Of a DNA stretch of 5,825 bases, positions 1-5,343 are shown one piece after another; within the stretch, counting starts at the first letter, position 1, and every line of letters begins with the position of its first letter. The DNA is from Zoogloeaceae bacterium (lineage in GTDB: Bacteria > Pseudomonadota > Gammaproteobacteria > Burkholderiales > Rhodocyclaceae): the NCBI GenBank assembly GCA_031278735.1, contig JAITJU010000026.1:1-5825 (forward strand), given 5' to 3'. A model generated the notes under the pieces. It was not told where the DNA came from, searched no databases, and saw only the letters and a program-made list of their open reading frames with translations. The position numbers and the translations under genes are program-made.

Positions 1-693
1 CCCGTCGCGCTGGCGCGGGAATTTGCGCGCCGCGAAGAAGAAAAACTGCTCGCCCTGTTACACGTCCCTGGTTCCGAAAACGCCTTTCGGCTGTGCGTCG
101 AGATGCAGGAAATCATGACCCGCTGCGTTGGCATTTTCCGCACCGCCGACGGCCTGCAAGACGGCGTCTCCCACCTGCAACGCCTGCTGCAGAGAAGCCG
201 CCATATCGGCGTCACGAGCAAGACCTGGGGCAGCAATCCCGAACTGGTCGCCGCCTATCGCGTGCGCCGCATGTTGAAGCTGGCGCTCACCATCGCCTAT
301 GGCGCATACCAGCGCACCGAAAGCCGGGGGGCGCACTTTCGAGAGGATTTTCCCGTGCGCAACGACCGCGACTGGCTGAAACGCACCCTGGCCTTCTGGC
401 CGGAAGAGGCAAACGAGGAAGCGACCTTGCCGCGCCTGGAATACGAGGCGCTGAACGTCGATGAAATGGAATTGCCGCCCGGTTGGCGCGGCTATGGCGA
501 AAAAAACCACATCGACCATCCCGACGCCGCCGGACGCCAGTTTGCCGTCGAACGCATCAAGAATCACGTCCAGTTGGCGGGCGGCGATCGCTTTGCCCTG
601 CAACGGGAAATCATGCCCTATCTCGACAAGCTCCCCGCCAGTCTGCGCGGCAGGAACGAGCGGCTGGACGAGCCGCTGGAGAACGCCGAATGA
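1..693 (+). CDS. frdA: Fumarate reductase (or succinate dehydrogenase) flavoprotein subunit, C-terminal part, 5' truncated by window
   Basis: The reading frame is open from base 1 and gives 230 residues ending in TGA. The FrdA/SdhA family carries covalently bound FAD and interconverts fumarate and succinate at the membrane, passing electrons to the iron-sulfur subunit. Visible are the family's helical-domain signature MQEIMTRCVGIFRT (residues 35-48 of the fragment), the conserved TESRGAHFREDFP segment (106-118) followed by ND..W, and a C-terminal PPGWRGYG..NHIDHP stretch (159-174). That last stretch recalls the epsilonproteobacterial (Wolinella) FrdA rather than E. coli SdhA. Wolinella FrdA has about 656 residues, so roughly the last third is present. 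The FAD-binding domain and the catalytic arginines lie upstream, out of view. The stop overlaps the frdB start (ATGA at 690-693), so the two are translationally coupled. The direction used in vivo (fumarate reduction or succinate oxidation) cannot be read from this fragment. Confidence 0.93.
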   Translation, partial: PVALAREFARREEEKLLALLHVPGSENAFRLCVEMQEIMTRCVGIFRTADGLQDGVSHLQRLLQRSRHIGVTSKTWGSNPELVAAYRVRRMLKLALTIAYGAYQRTESRGAHFREDFPVRNDRDWLKRTLAFWPEEANEEATLPRLEYEALNVDEMELPPGWRGYGEKNHIDHPDAAGRQFAVERIKNHVQLAGGDRFALQREIMPYLDKLPASLRGRNERLDEPLENAE

Positions 694-1430
694 ACGCCGA
701 AGACACACTGCCCCGCCGCCGCGTCACCCTCAACATCCTGCGCTACAACCCGCAGGACGCCAGCAGCGCGCCGCGTCTGCAAAGCTACGCGCTGGAAGCG
801 TCCGACGGCATGACGCTGTTCATCGCCCTGAACGAACTGCGCGAACAACAGGACCCGACCCTGCAATTCGATTTCGTCTGCCGCGCCGGCATCTGCGGTT
901 CCTGCGCGATGATGGTCAATGGCCGCCCCCGCCTGGCCTGCCGCACACTCATCGCCGATCTGCCGGACGAGAGCACGCTCACGCCGCTGCCCTTCTTTGA
1001 ACTGATTGGCGACCTTTCCGTCAACACAGGCAAATGGATGCGCGGCATGAGCGAACGCCTGGAAACCTGGCTGCACGCCAGGGATGCCCAACCCGATCTC
1101 CGGCGCATCGAGGAGCGCATGGCGCCGGATACCGCCGAAGCCATTTATGAGATGGATCGCTGCATCGAATGCGGTTGCTGCATTGCCGCCTGCGGAACCG
1201 CGCAGATGCGGCCAGATTTCGTCGGCGCGGTAGGCCTGGGCAAGATCGCCCGCTTTCGCCTGGACCCGCGCGATACCCGTATGGACGACGATTATTACGA
1301 ACTCATTGGCGACGACAGCGGCGTGTTCGGCTGTATGTCGCTTCTCGCCTGCCATGACGTGTGTCCGAAGTCGCTGCCCCTGAAAACGCAGATTGCATTT
1401 TTGCGACGAAAAATGGCGTTGGTTGGATAG
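690..1430 (+). CDS. frdB: Fumarate reductase (or succinate dehydrogenase) iron-sulfur subunit, type-B (Wolinella-like)
   Basis: This is a complete gene of 246 residues. FrdB carries electrons between the membrane quinol-oxidising subunit and the FAD subunit through three iron-sulfur clusters. An N-terminal plant-ferredoxin domain has CRAGICGSC (C64, C69, C72) plus C84 for the [2Fe-2S] cluster. A C-terminal ferredoxin domain has RCIECGCCIAACGT with C158, C161, C164 and distal C225 for [4Fe-4S], and C168, C215, C221 for [3Fe-4S]. These assignments follow Wolinella FrdB, recalled from memory, at a constant +7 offset. Long blocks such as DFVCRAGICGSC, DRCIECGCCIAACGT and DYYELIGDD look nearly identical to that protein, so I place it in the type-B family with a diheme FrdC, not the E. 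coli FrdABCD or SdhCDAB types. The ATG at 690 overlaps the frdA stop, has a GGAG about eight bases upstream, and gives the family's usual length. The frame is open further upstream (to 483), but that part overlaps frdA and lacks homology. No frdC follows, so it probably precedes frdA. Confidence 0.96.
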   Translation: MNAEDTLPRRRVTLNILRYNPQDASSAPRLQSYALEASDGMTLFIALNELREQQDPTLQFDFVCRAGICGSCAMMVNGRPRLACRTLIADLPDESTLTPLPFFELIGDLSVNTGKWMRGMSERLETWLHARDAQPDLRRIEERMAPDTAEAIYEMDRCIECGCCIAACGTAQMRPDFVGAVGLGKIARFRLDPRDTRMDDDYYELIGDDSGVFGCMSLLACHDVCPKSLPLKTQIAFLRRKMALVG

Positions 1431-1586
1431 GCGGCGCACCAGCGCGGTGCCGGGGAAACCCATGACTGCCGCAAGTGAAGCCGCGAATCAAGGGACAAGC
1501 GCCGCACAGAGGCATGCATTCGCACAAATGAGAACGTAATAGTCCGCGCCCCTTGCTTTTGATTACGCGCCAATTGCGCCCGCAGC

Positions 1587-1616
1587 TTGACGCCCAATTG
1601 ACATATGGAGCATACT
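1587..1616 (+). promoter_or_regulatory. Candidate sigma-70 promoter for the secreted-protein gene
   Basis: TTGACG (1587-1592) and CATACT (1611-1616) are separated by 18 bases, matching the consensus hexamers at 5/6 and 4/6. The start codon of the next gene is about 40 bases downstream. An overlapping TTGACA at 1598-1603 is a perfect -35 but has only the weak TAGCTT at 1620 as a partner. The 227-base gap after frdB and its AT-richer end make a separate promoter plausible. A small GC hairpin (GCACC 1436-1440, GGTGC 1446-1450) just after frdB has no T tract, so I do not call it a terminator. Confidence 0.3.
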
Positions 1617-1657
1617 GTTTAGCTTGTTCGGGATTGATTTTCTCTGATGGAGACGTC

Positions 1658-2101
1658 ATGAAACCCTTTCGTTTGCTGTTCTTCTTCCTTCTCCTTTGCG
1701 CGCCGCTCGCCCATGCCTGGGATCGCCCGGAAATGGCCCGCTATGGCGCGGCCTATGCCGGACCTGGACTTTTGCGGCTCTACGTCGCTCATACCAAGGC
1801 GGATGATTACGCAGTGCTCAAAATCCAGGGCATCAACCATCCGCTCGACCAGCATGTCTACTGGGCGAAAGTTCGCTACCAGGAGGGGCGCCCCGAGCGC
1901 ATCTCCTACGTCATCGCGGAAAAGAATGCCGAGCGCGTCGTGTTCTTTGTAAACGGCGATTCCGGCACGCTTGGCATTCCCAACTACCATGGTCAGCCGC
2001 TGGTGGAACTCGGATTCTCTTATGACAAGAGAGAATCCGCCCTCACCGCCCCCGAACACCTGCTTACCGATTACGAACGTCAAATCGGCGTCATCGAATA
2101 G
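1658..2101 (+). CDS. Secreted (periplasmic) protein of unknown function, 147 aa
   Basis: I do not recognise this family. The N-terminus is a clear Sec signal peptide: MKPFR, then a hydrophobic run of F and L, then a probable signal peptidase I site after A18-H19-A20, leaving a mature protein of about 127 residues starting WDRPEMARYG. Cys14 is preceded by leucines, so it is not a lipobox. The mature part has no cysteine and no further membrane segment. It alternates short hydrophobic and polar stretches (for example AVLKIQGI, ERVVFFVNGD, PLVELGFSYD), suggesting a small beta-rich domain, and it is rich in aromatic residues. The ATG at 1658 is chosen because the signal peptide begins there and GGAGA lies at 1649-1653, four bases upstream; the frame is open further upstream but without coding character. 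It stands alone between frdB (same strand) and a convergent CoA ligase gene. A role in respiration is possible from position only and is not shown. Confidence 0.72.
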   Translation: MKPFRLLFFFLLLCAPLAHAWDRPEMARYGAAYAGPGLLRLYVAHTKADDYAVLKIQGINHPLDQHVYWAKVRYQEGRPERISYVIAEKNAERVVFFVNGDSGTLGIPNYHGQPLVELGFSYDKRESALTAPEHLLTDYERQIGVIE

Positions 2102-2126
2102 GGTGACGCGCCTTGCGGGCGGAGTG

Positions 2127-2147
2127 AAAAACGTTGCGCGGACGCAA
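2127..2147 (-). terminator. Candidate intrinsic terminator of the CoA ligase gene
   Basis: Read on the - strand, TTGCG TCCG CGCAA forms a five-base-pair stem with a UNCG-type loop (2147 to 2134). CG and five T (2131 to 2127) follow. It lies about 70 bases after the ligase stop. The stem is short, so this is tentative. On the + strand the T run becomes an A run upstream of the hairpin, so it should not end transcription of the secreted-protein gene. Confidence 0.33.
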
Positions 2148-2188
2148 AAAAGGAAATGAACGCCTCGGCGGATTTTCCTGGCCGGAAC

Positions 2189-2210
2189 GAAAGCCTGACT
2201 TTCTTTCCTC
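2189..2210 (+). terminator. Weak hairpin with T-rich tail after the secreted-protein gene
   Basis: GAAAG (2189-2193) and CTTTC (2199-2203) can pair around a five-base loop and are followed by TTTCCTC. It is about 90 bases downstream of the stop at 2101 and just before the end of the convergent ligase gene. The stem is short and AT-rich, so termination is uncertain. Confidence 0.18.
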
Positions 2211-2213
2211 ATC

Positions 2214-3590
2214 CTATTGCGTAACGTTTCCAGCTCCGGCAACTTCAATCAATTTCGTTTTCGCGCCGCTTCTGGGCAAACTGCCGAAGGGAAGCATGGT
2301 GACGACGGGGCGAAACGAGAGAAGTTCGCGGATGCGTTGCGCCAGTGCCTTGCCCAGATGCGGCCATTCGATTTCCGGCGTCTCTTGGCCTGCCTCGACT
2401 GCGAGTTGCAGCGGCGGGATCACTTTAGGCGGCGGGGCGGAAAGGCGAATGCGCAATTCGCCGGAAAGCCGGGGCTGGAACTCATGCACGACCTTCTGAA
2501 TGGCGGCGGGATACACCTTGACGCCCTTCACCATCAGCATGTCGTCGGCGCGGCCAATAATTTCCAGCCGTACGCCAAAGTGGCCGCAGCCAGGGCATTC
2601 GCCCACATGCAGGCGGAAAATGTCGCCGGTGGCGTTCCGGAAGGCGGGGGCGGCCTCATACTCCAGCGCCGTATGGATGGCTTCTCCCGCCACGCCATCG
2701 CGCAGCTCCAGCGGCACCTTGCTTTCCGGGTTGACGAGGTCGTAGCGAAAACAATGATCCTCGGCCATGTAGTGCATCCCATGCGCCTGTTCCGCGTCAC
2801 AGGTAATACAGCCGTTATGCCAGGCTCCACCCATGAAATCAAAGACTTGCGCATTGAATTGCGCGCGCGCGAGCTGGCGGAAAAGCGGCTGGCTGGCGCC
2901 GGGTTCGCCGCAGCAGCCGATGATTTTTATGCCCAGGGCGCCCACGGGCTTGCCCAATTCTTGCGGGGCGCGCTCGATCAGTTGCTTGACCATGGAAGGC
3001 GTGGCAAAAAGGACGCGGGGACGGGTGAGTTCGATATAACGCAAAATCTTCGGCACACCGCCTTCCGCGCCGACCGCGACCGGTCTTGCGCCATAGGCCT
3101 CCAGCGCCTGCACGAAGGTAATGCCTGCCAGCCACAGCGAAAGCCCGAAGGCATGAAAAACCGTGTCGCCTGGACGAATGCCCGCAACCCGAAACATGCG
3201 TCCCAGCACCTTGTAGGTAATTTCCATATCCCTTTTGCTGAAAACGTAAAAGGTTGGCGTACCCGTGGTGCCGGAAGTCGCGGCCAGATGAATGGCGTTT
3301 TCGGGCGCGGTCGTCAGATGCAGACCGAGCGGATGCCCGTAACGCGCAAGCGACGCTTCCTGCGAATCGCGATGTCGCGCCTTGTCGAGAAAGGCGGGCA
3401 AGCGCCGGAAATCGGCAAGGCTACGGATGTCGTCCGGCGAATGCACACCTGCTTCCAGAAAACGCGGACGAAAGTAATCCGTATTCGTCCACACATAACG
3501 TATCTGCGTTTTCAGTTTTTCCCAGCGCAGGCTATCCAGCGCCGCCAGATATTCATCCGGGTCGCGCGTGTCGATGTCAAGGTAATTCAT
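2214..3590 (-). CDS. Phenylacetate-CoA ligase family (PaaK-like) AMP-forming acyl/aryl-CoA ligase
   Basis: This 458-residue protein belongs to the adenylate-forming superfamily, whose members activate a carboxylic acid with ATP to an acyl-AMP and then load CoA. Order of motifs: the PaaK-type N-terminus with DIRSLADFRRLP (54-65); the P-loop-like ATSGTTGTPT (104-113); GCCGEPG (225-231); the TGD motif (321-323); the hinge GRADDMLMVKGVKVYP (346-361); and a C-terminal LPRSGAKTKLIEV (438-450) whose K444 or K446 would be the catalytic lysine. A Cys/His set (C261, C264, H270, H273, C332, C335) resembles the metal-binding site of some PaaK relatives (inference). PaaK enzymes have about 430-440 residues, so this is slightly longer. 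The substrate is not readable: phenylacetate, another aromatic acid or a short organic acid are all possible. The ATG at 3590 is the only sensible Met, but its AGGA lies just one base upstream, which is unusually close. The frame stays open to 3818 without homology. It stands alone, convergent with the secreted-protein gene. Confidence 0.88.
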   Translation of the reverse strand: MNYLDIDTRDPDEYLAALDSLRWEKLKTQIRYVWTNTDYFRPRFLEAGVHSPDDIRSLADFRRLPAFLDKARHRDSQEASLARYGHPLGLHLTTAPENAIHLAATSGTTGTPTFYVFSKRDMEITYKVLGRMFRVAGIRPGDTVFHAFGLSLWLAGITFVQALEAYGARPVAVGAEGGVPKILRYIELTRPRVLFATPSMVKQLIERAPQELGKPVGALGIKIIGCCGEPGASQPLFRQLARAQFNAQVFDFMGGAWHNGCITCDAEQAHGMHYMAEDHCFRYDLVNPESKVPLELRDGVAGEAIHTALEYEAAPAFRNATGDIFRLHVGECPGCGHFGVRLEIIGRADDMLMVKGVKVYPAAIQKVVHEFQPRLSGELRIRLSAPPPKVIPPLQLAVEAGQETPEIEWPHLGKALAQRIRELLSFRPVVTMLPFGSLPRSGAKTKLIEVAGAGNVTQ

Positions 3591-3646
3591 ATCCTGGAGA
3601 GCGGAACAACAAAAGTCCGGGATGGTGCTGGGCGCAGGGAAATCTG

Positions 3647-3672
3647 TAAACAAATAAAAGCTGCTTTGTTTA
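3647..3672 (-). promoter_or_regulatory. Perfect 8+8 bp dyad (candidate operator or leader hairpin) upstream of the CoA ligase
   Basis: TAAACAAA (3647-3654) and TTTGTTTA (3665-3672) are perfect inverted repeats separated by ten bases. After one G-G mismatch the arms extend by two more pairs to 3644 and 3675. An inner dyad AAAGC-T-GCTTT (3657-3667) competes with it. It lies 57-82 bases upstream of the ligase start, in an AT-rich island within GC-rich DNA. This suits a regulator binding site or a 5' leader hairpin. It matches no operator I can name. Confidence 0.42.
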
Positions 3673-3681
3673 GAGGAATTT

Positions 3682-3687
3682 TTTATA
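3682..3687 (-). promoter_or_regulatory. Candidate -10 element for the CoA ligase gene
   Basis: TATAAA on the - strand (the + strand reads TTTATA) is the best -10-like hexamer upstream of the ligase start. It would place the transcript start near 3675, at the edge of the dyad at 3647-3672. No good -35 is visible at 16-18 bases, so this promoter would be weak or activator-dependent. Confidence 0.25.
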
Positions 3688-3690
3688 TTC

Positions 3691-4013
3691 GCGCGGGACC
3701 CTGATTTTGTCGCGTTAGCGCGGTTTCTGTTCAACTCAGCCCGCCTTGCCGGATTGCTTCGCTCCGCTCGCTTTTGGCGAGGCGCGCGTGTTCTCGCCTT
3801 CCCCATCTCGCTTCGCAACGGACAGGCGACCGAAGTCGAGGGGCGTCATTCCCTCCACTTCAGCGCAGCCGCAAGGACAAAAGCGCACCCGGCGCTTTGC
3901 TCCACAGGCTGAACTGCCCCCCCCTTCTGCTCATGCTTGCCTCCCTGAAAAGGACGGGGGAAAAACACGGGCGTCATCCGGCAAATGCACAATGGCACAA
4001 TGGTTTTGATCTC
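3691..4013. other. Non-coding, repeat-like intergenic stretch between the CoA ligase and dsbB
   Basis: I see no supported gene here. Open frames crossing it give low-complexity Arg/Ser/Pro/Ala-rich peptides with no start signal and no resemblance to known proteins. The stretch contains short GC palindromes (CGCG-TTAG-CGCG near 3711-3722; CTCGC with GCGAG near 3767-3781), a run of eight C at 3917-3924, and a segment resembling common intergenic repeats at 3751-3771. It may be a decayed repeat or an untranslated spacer. Confidence 0.4.
3751..3771. repeat. Fragment resembling a widespread intergenic repeat
   Basis: The segment begins GGATTGCTTCGCTCC and continues GCTCGC. It resembles the GGATTGCTTCGCT.CGCTCGCAATGACG type of dispersed intergenic sequence seen in many bacterial genomes (from memory). 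The usual AATGACG end is replaced by TTTTGGCGAG, which instead makes a small hairpin with the preceding CTCGC. Only one copy lies in the window, so repeat status is inferred. Confidence 0.3.
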
Positions 4014-4022
4014 TGCTATCAT
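4014..4022 (+). promoter_or_regulatory. Candidate extended -10 promoter for dsbB
   Basis: TGCTATCAT fits the extended -10 pattern TG-N-TATAAT with one mismatch in the hexamer (4017-4022). No strong -35 is seen, as is usual for extended -10 promoters. It would start transcription near 4029 and leave about 25 bases before the preferred dsbB start. Confidence 0.3.
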
Positions 4023-4053
4023 GCAAGACGTTTTGTCTTCCCTTCGGTCTTCC

Positions 4054-4635
4054 ATGATGCTGTCTGGTTTCTTGCGCGAAATTCCGCGACGGGTCTTCGC
4101 CCTGACGCCGCGCCAAGCGTTTTTACTGACAGGCGTGGTGGGGTGGGCGCTGTCGTGCTTCAGTTGGGTGCTGCAGAAATGGGAGCAACTCAATCCTTGT
4201 CCGCTGTGCATTTTTCAGCGCCTGCTGTTCATCCTGCTGGGTCTGCTGGCGCTGCTCTTTGCCCTGCCGCCGCTTTCGACGGAAACCTGGGAGGGGCGGC
4301 GTAATTGTCGCTTCCTGGGCGCGCTGTTGACGGCGCTCTGTCTGGCGGGCTTTGGCGTCGCATTCTATCAGACGCTTATGCAGTCCGCGCCGGGGTTGGT
4401 TGCCGAATGCAGCTTTGAGAACCCGGGGCCGATTGAGCAGCTAGTGGAGCAATTGGGAATGTTCTGGCTGGACAATAGTCCAGTGTTGCCAGAGCTTTTC
4501 TTCGCAACGGGATCATGCAGCAGCAAGGAGTGGACGTTGTTCGGCCTGTCGCTTGCCAACTGGTCCGCGCTTGCCTTCTTGAGCCTTGGCCTTTTCCTGG
4601 CCTGGGGCGCTCGCCTGCTGCCGCGCCGTGAATGA
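4054..4635 (+). CDS. dsbB: Disulfide bond formation protein B (quinone-linked oxidoreductase)
   Basis: DsbB reoxidises periplasmic DsbA and passes the electrons to quinone in the inner membrane. From the start used here the protein has 193 residues with four membrane segments (about 21-42, 53-72, 86-106, 164-187). The first cysteine pair, in NPCPLCIFQR, is C49-C52 with R56 at the quinone-interacting arginine position. The second pair is C119 (AECSFE) and C155 (ATGSCSS) in the second periplasmic loop. That loop separates its cysteines by 36 residues, longer than the 26 in E. coli. The start is uncertain: in-frame ATGs at 3985, 4000, 4021, 4054 and 4057 all lack a clear Shine-Dalgarno site. 4054 or 4057 gives the usual distance of about 48 residues to the first CxxC and fits the promoter at 4014-4022. 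No dsbA is in the window. It converges on rpmG, 88 bases away. Confidence 0.93.
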   Translation: MMLSGFLREIPRRVFALTPRQAFLLTGVVGWALSCFSWVLQKWEQLNPCPLCIFQRLLFILLGLLALLFALPPLSTETWEGRRNCRFLGALLTALCLAGFGVAFYQTLMQSAPGLVAECSFENPGPIEQLVEQLGMFWLDNSPVLPELFFATGSCSSKEWTLFGLSLANWSALAFLSLGLFLAWGARLLPRRE

Positions 4636-4640
4636 TGGAA

Positions 4641-4662
4641 GAAAAGCCCGCAGGCGATGCTT
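4641..4662 (-). terminator. Weak candidate terminator of rpmB-rpmG
   Basis: On the - strand GCC-TGCG-GGC (a three-pair core, with an alternative AAGC/GCTT pairing) is followed by TTTTCTT, about 65 bases after the rpmG stop. The stem is very short. No better terminator is visible between the convergent dsbB and rpmG genes. Confidence 0.2.
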
Positions 4663-4723
4663 CGAACGGATTCCTGGATTCCACGACGACGGAAAAACCC
4701 TTCGTCATCCCGCCCAACAAGCC

Positions 4724-4891
4724 CTATTTCAGCTTGATTTCCTTATATGGCACGTGCTTTCTTGCTTTCGGGTCGTACTTGATGAACTCCAGTTTTTCGG
4801 GCGTGGTGCGCTTGTTCTTGGATGTGGTGTAAAAGTGTCCGGTTCCGGCTGAAGATTCCAGCTTGATTTTTTCGCGTCCGCCTTTTGCCAT
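4724..4891 (-). CDS. rpmG: 50S ribosomal protein L33
   Basis: This complete gene of 55 residues, the usual proteobacterial length, encodes a small basic protein of the large ribosomal subunit. The N-terminus is MAKGGREKIKLESSAGTGHF, followed by YTTSKNKRTTPEKLEFIKYDP and ending VPYKEIKLK, all typical of L33. It contains no cysteine, so it is the form without a zinc ribbon. The start is fixed by AGGAG at 4899-4903, seven bases upstream. It follows rpmB by 18 bases on the same strand and is surely co-transcribed with it. Longer open frames in the same place are shadows. Confidence 0.97.
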   Translation of the reverse strand: MAKGGREKIKLESSAGTGHFYTTSKNKRTTPEKLEFIKYDPKARKHVPYKEIKLK

Positions 4892-4909
4892 GTTCGTTCT
4901 CCTGTAAGG

Positions 4910-5143
4910 TTAGAATCCGCCGCGACCGCGCAGGTCGGCAAGCACATTGTCGATGCCCTTCTTGTCGATGACGCGCAGACCGGCGCTGGAGACGCGCAAA
5001 CGCACGAAGCGGTTTTCGCTTTCGACCCAGAAGCGGCGGTACTGCAAATTCGGCAGAAAACGACGTTTGGTTTTGTTGTTGGCGTGGGAAACCTTGTTTC
5101 CCGCCATTGGGGCCTTGCCCGTCACTTGGCAGACTCGCGCCAT
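4910..5143 (-). CDS. rpmB: 50S ribosomal protein L28
   Basis: This complete gene of 77 residues encodes a large-subunit ribosomal protein. MARVCQVTGKAPMAGNKVSHA, then NKTKRRFLPNLQYRRFWVES and LRVIDKKGID.VLADLR, are nearly the same as E. coli L28 (78 residues). Only one cysteine (C5) is present, so this is the version that does not bind zinc. The start has GGAG at 5152-5155, eight bases upstream. It is the first gene of the rpmB-rpmG operon and is divergent from coaBC. Confidence 0.97.
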   Translation of the reverse strand: MARVCQVTGKAPMAGNKVSHANNKTKRRFLPNLQYRRFWVESENRFVRLRVSSAGLRVIDKKGIDNVLADLRGRGGF

Positions 5144-5188
5144 GATTGTTGCTCCAGATAAAAGTACGGCGGTTCGAAAAATCTGCGC

Positions 5189-5218
5189 ATTCTATCCTTT
5201 ATGCCCCCTTTCCTGCAA
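5189..5218 (-). promoter_or_regulatory. Candidate promoter of rpmB-rpmG
   Basis: On the - strand TTGCAG (5218-5213) and TAGAAT (5194-5189) are spaced by 18 bases. The -10 matches 5/6; the -35 matches only the TTG. The start would fall near 5182, giving a leader of about 40 bases before rpmB. Confidence 0.42.
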
Positions 5219-5309
5219 GTGTATGTTTTGTATTCTCGCGCACCGCGGAATCGCGCTTCCGTCTACGCAAAAATCCGCGCGCCGAAGCGCACTTACCGTC
5301 CGCAGGGGC

Positions 5310-5331
5310 TAGAATGGCAGCCTGTTTTTTT
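5310..5331 (+). promoter_or_regulatory. Candidate coaBC promoter -10 and T-run transcription start region
   Basis: TAGAAT (5310-5315) matches the -10 consensus at 5/6; no good -35 is seen at 17 bases. The expected start falls at about 5322-5324, where G is followed by seven T (5325-5331) and GG. The start codon at 5344 would be about 20 bases downstream. Confidence 0.38.
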
Positions 5332-5343
5332 GGATGCGGCACA

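Noticed and set aside
1436..1450. Hairpin just after frdB as an intrinsic terminator
   Set aside because: It has a five-pair GC stem but no T run behind it.
618..1463. Open frame of 281 codons on the - strand opposite frdB, and a similar one at 58-708 opposite frdA
   Set aside because: Both are shadows of strongly conserved frd genes, with no start signal or familiar motif.
1558..1580. Possible FNR/CRP-type site (TTGAT near 1558) upstream of the secreted-protein gene
   Set aside because: Only one half-site fits; the second half lacks ATCAA at the required spacing.
1658..1720. Lipoprotein signal at Cys14 of the secreted protein
   Set aside because: The residues before the cysteine are leucines, not the small residue required at -1, while a signal peptidase I site AHA follows at 18-20.
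1619..2248. Open frame of 209 codons on the - strand opposite the secreted-protein gene
   Set aside because: The + strand frame has a textbook signal peptide and a ribosome binding site, whereas this one has neither and overlaps the end of the ligase.
2217..3704. Long open frame of 495 codons on the + strand opposite the CoA ligase
   Set aside because: It is antisense to a well-supported ligase gene, its product is Arg/Ala/His-rich with no recognisable motif, and long antisense frames are common in GC-rich genes.
3746..4304. Two overlapping + strand frames (3746-4009 and 3774-4304) upstream of and into dsbB
   Set aside because: The peptides are low complexity, lack ribosome binding sites and cross the repeat-like tract; the second runs into dsbB in the wrong frame.
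4667..4683. Tandem GGATTCC repeat in the dsbB-rpmG gap
   Set aside because: Two seven-base copies with one base between them are too short to treat as a functional repeat.
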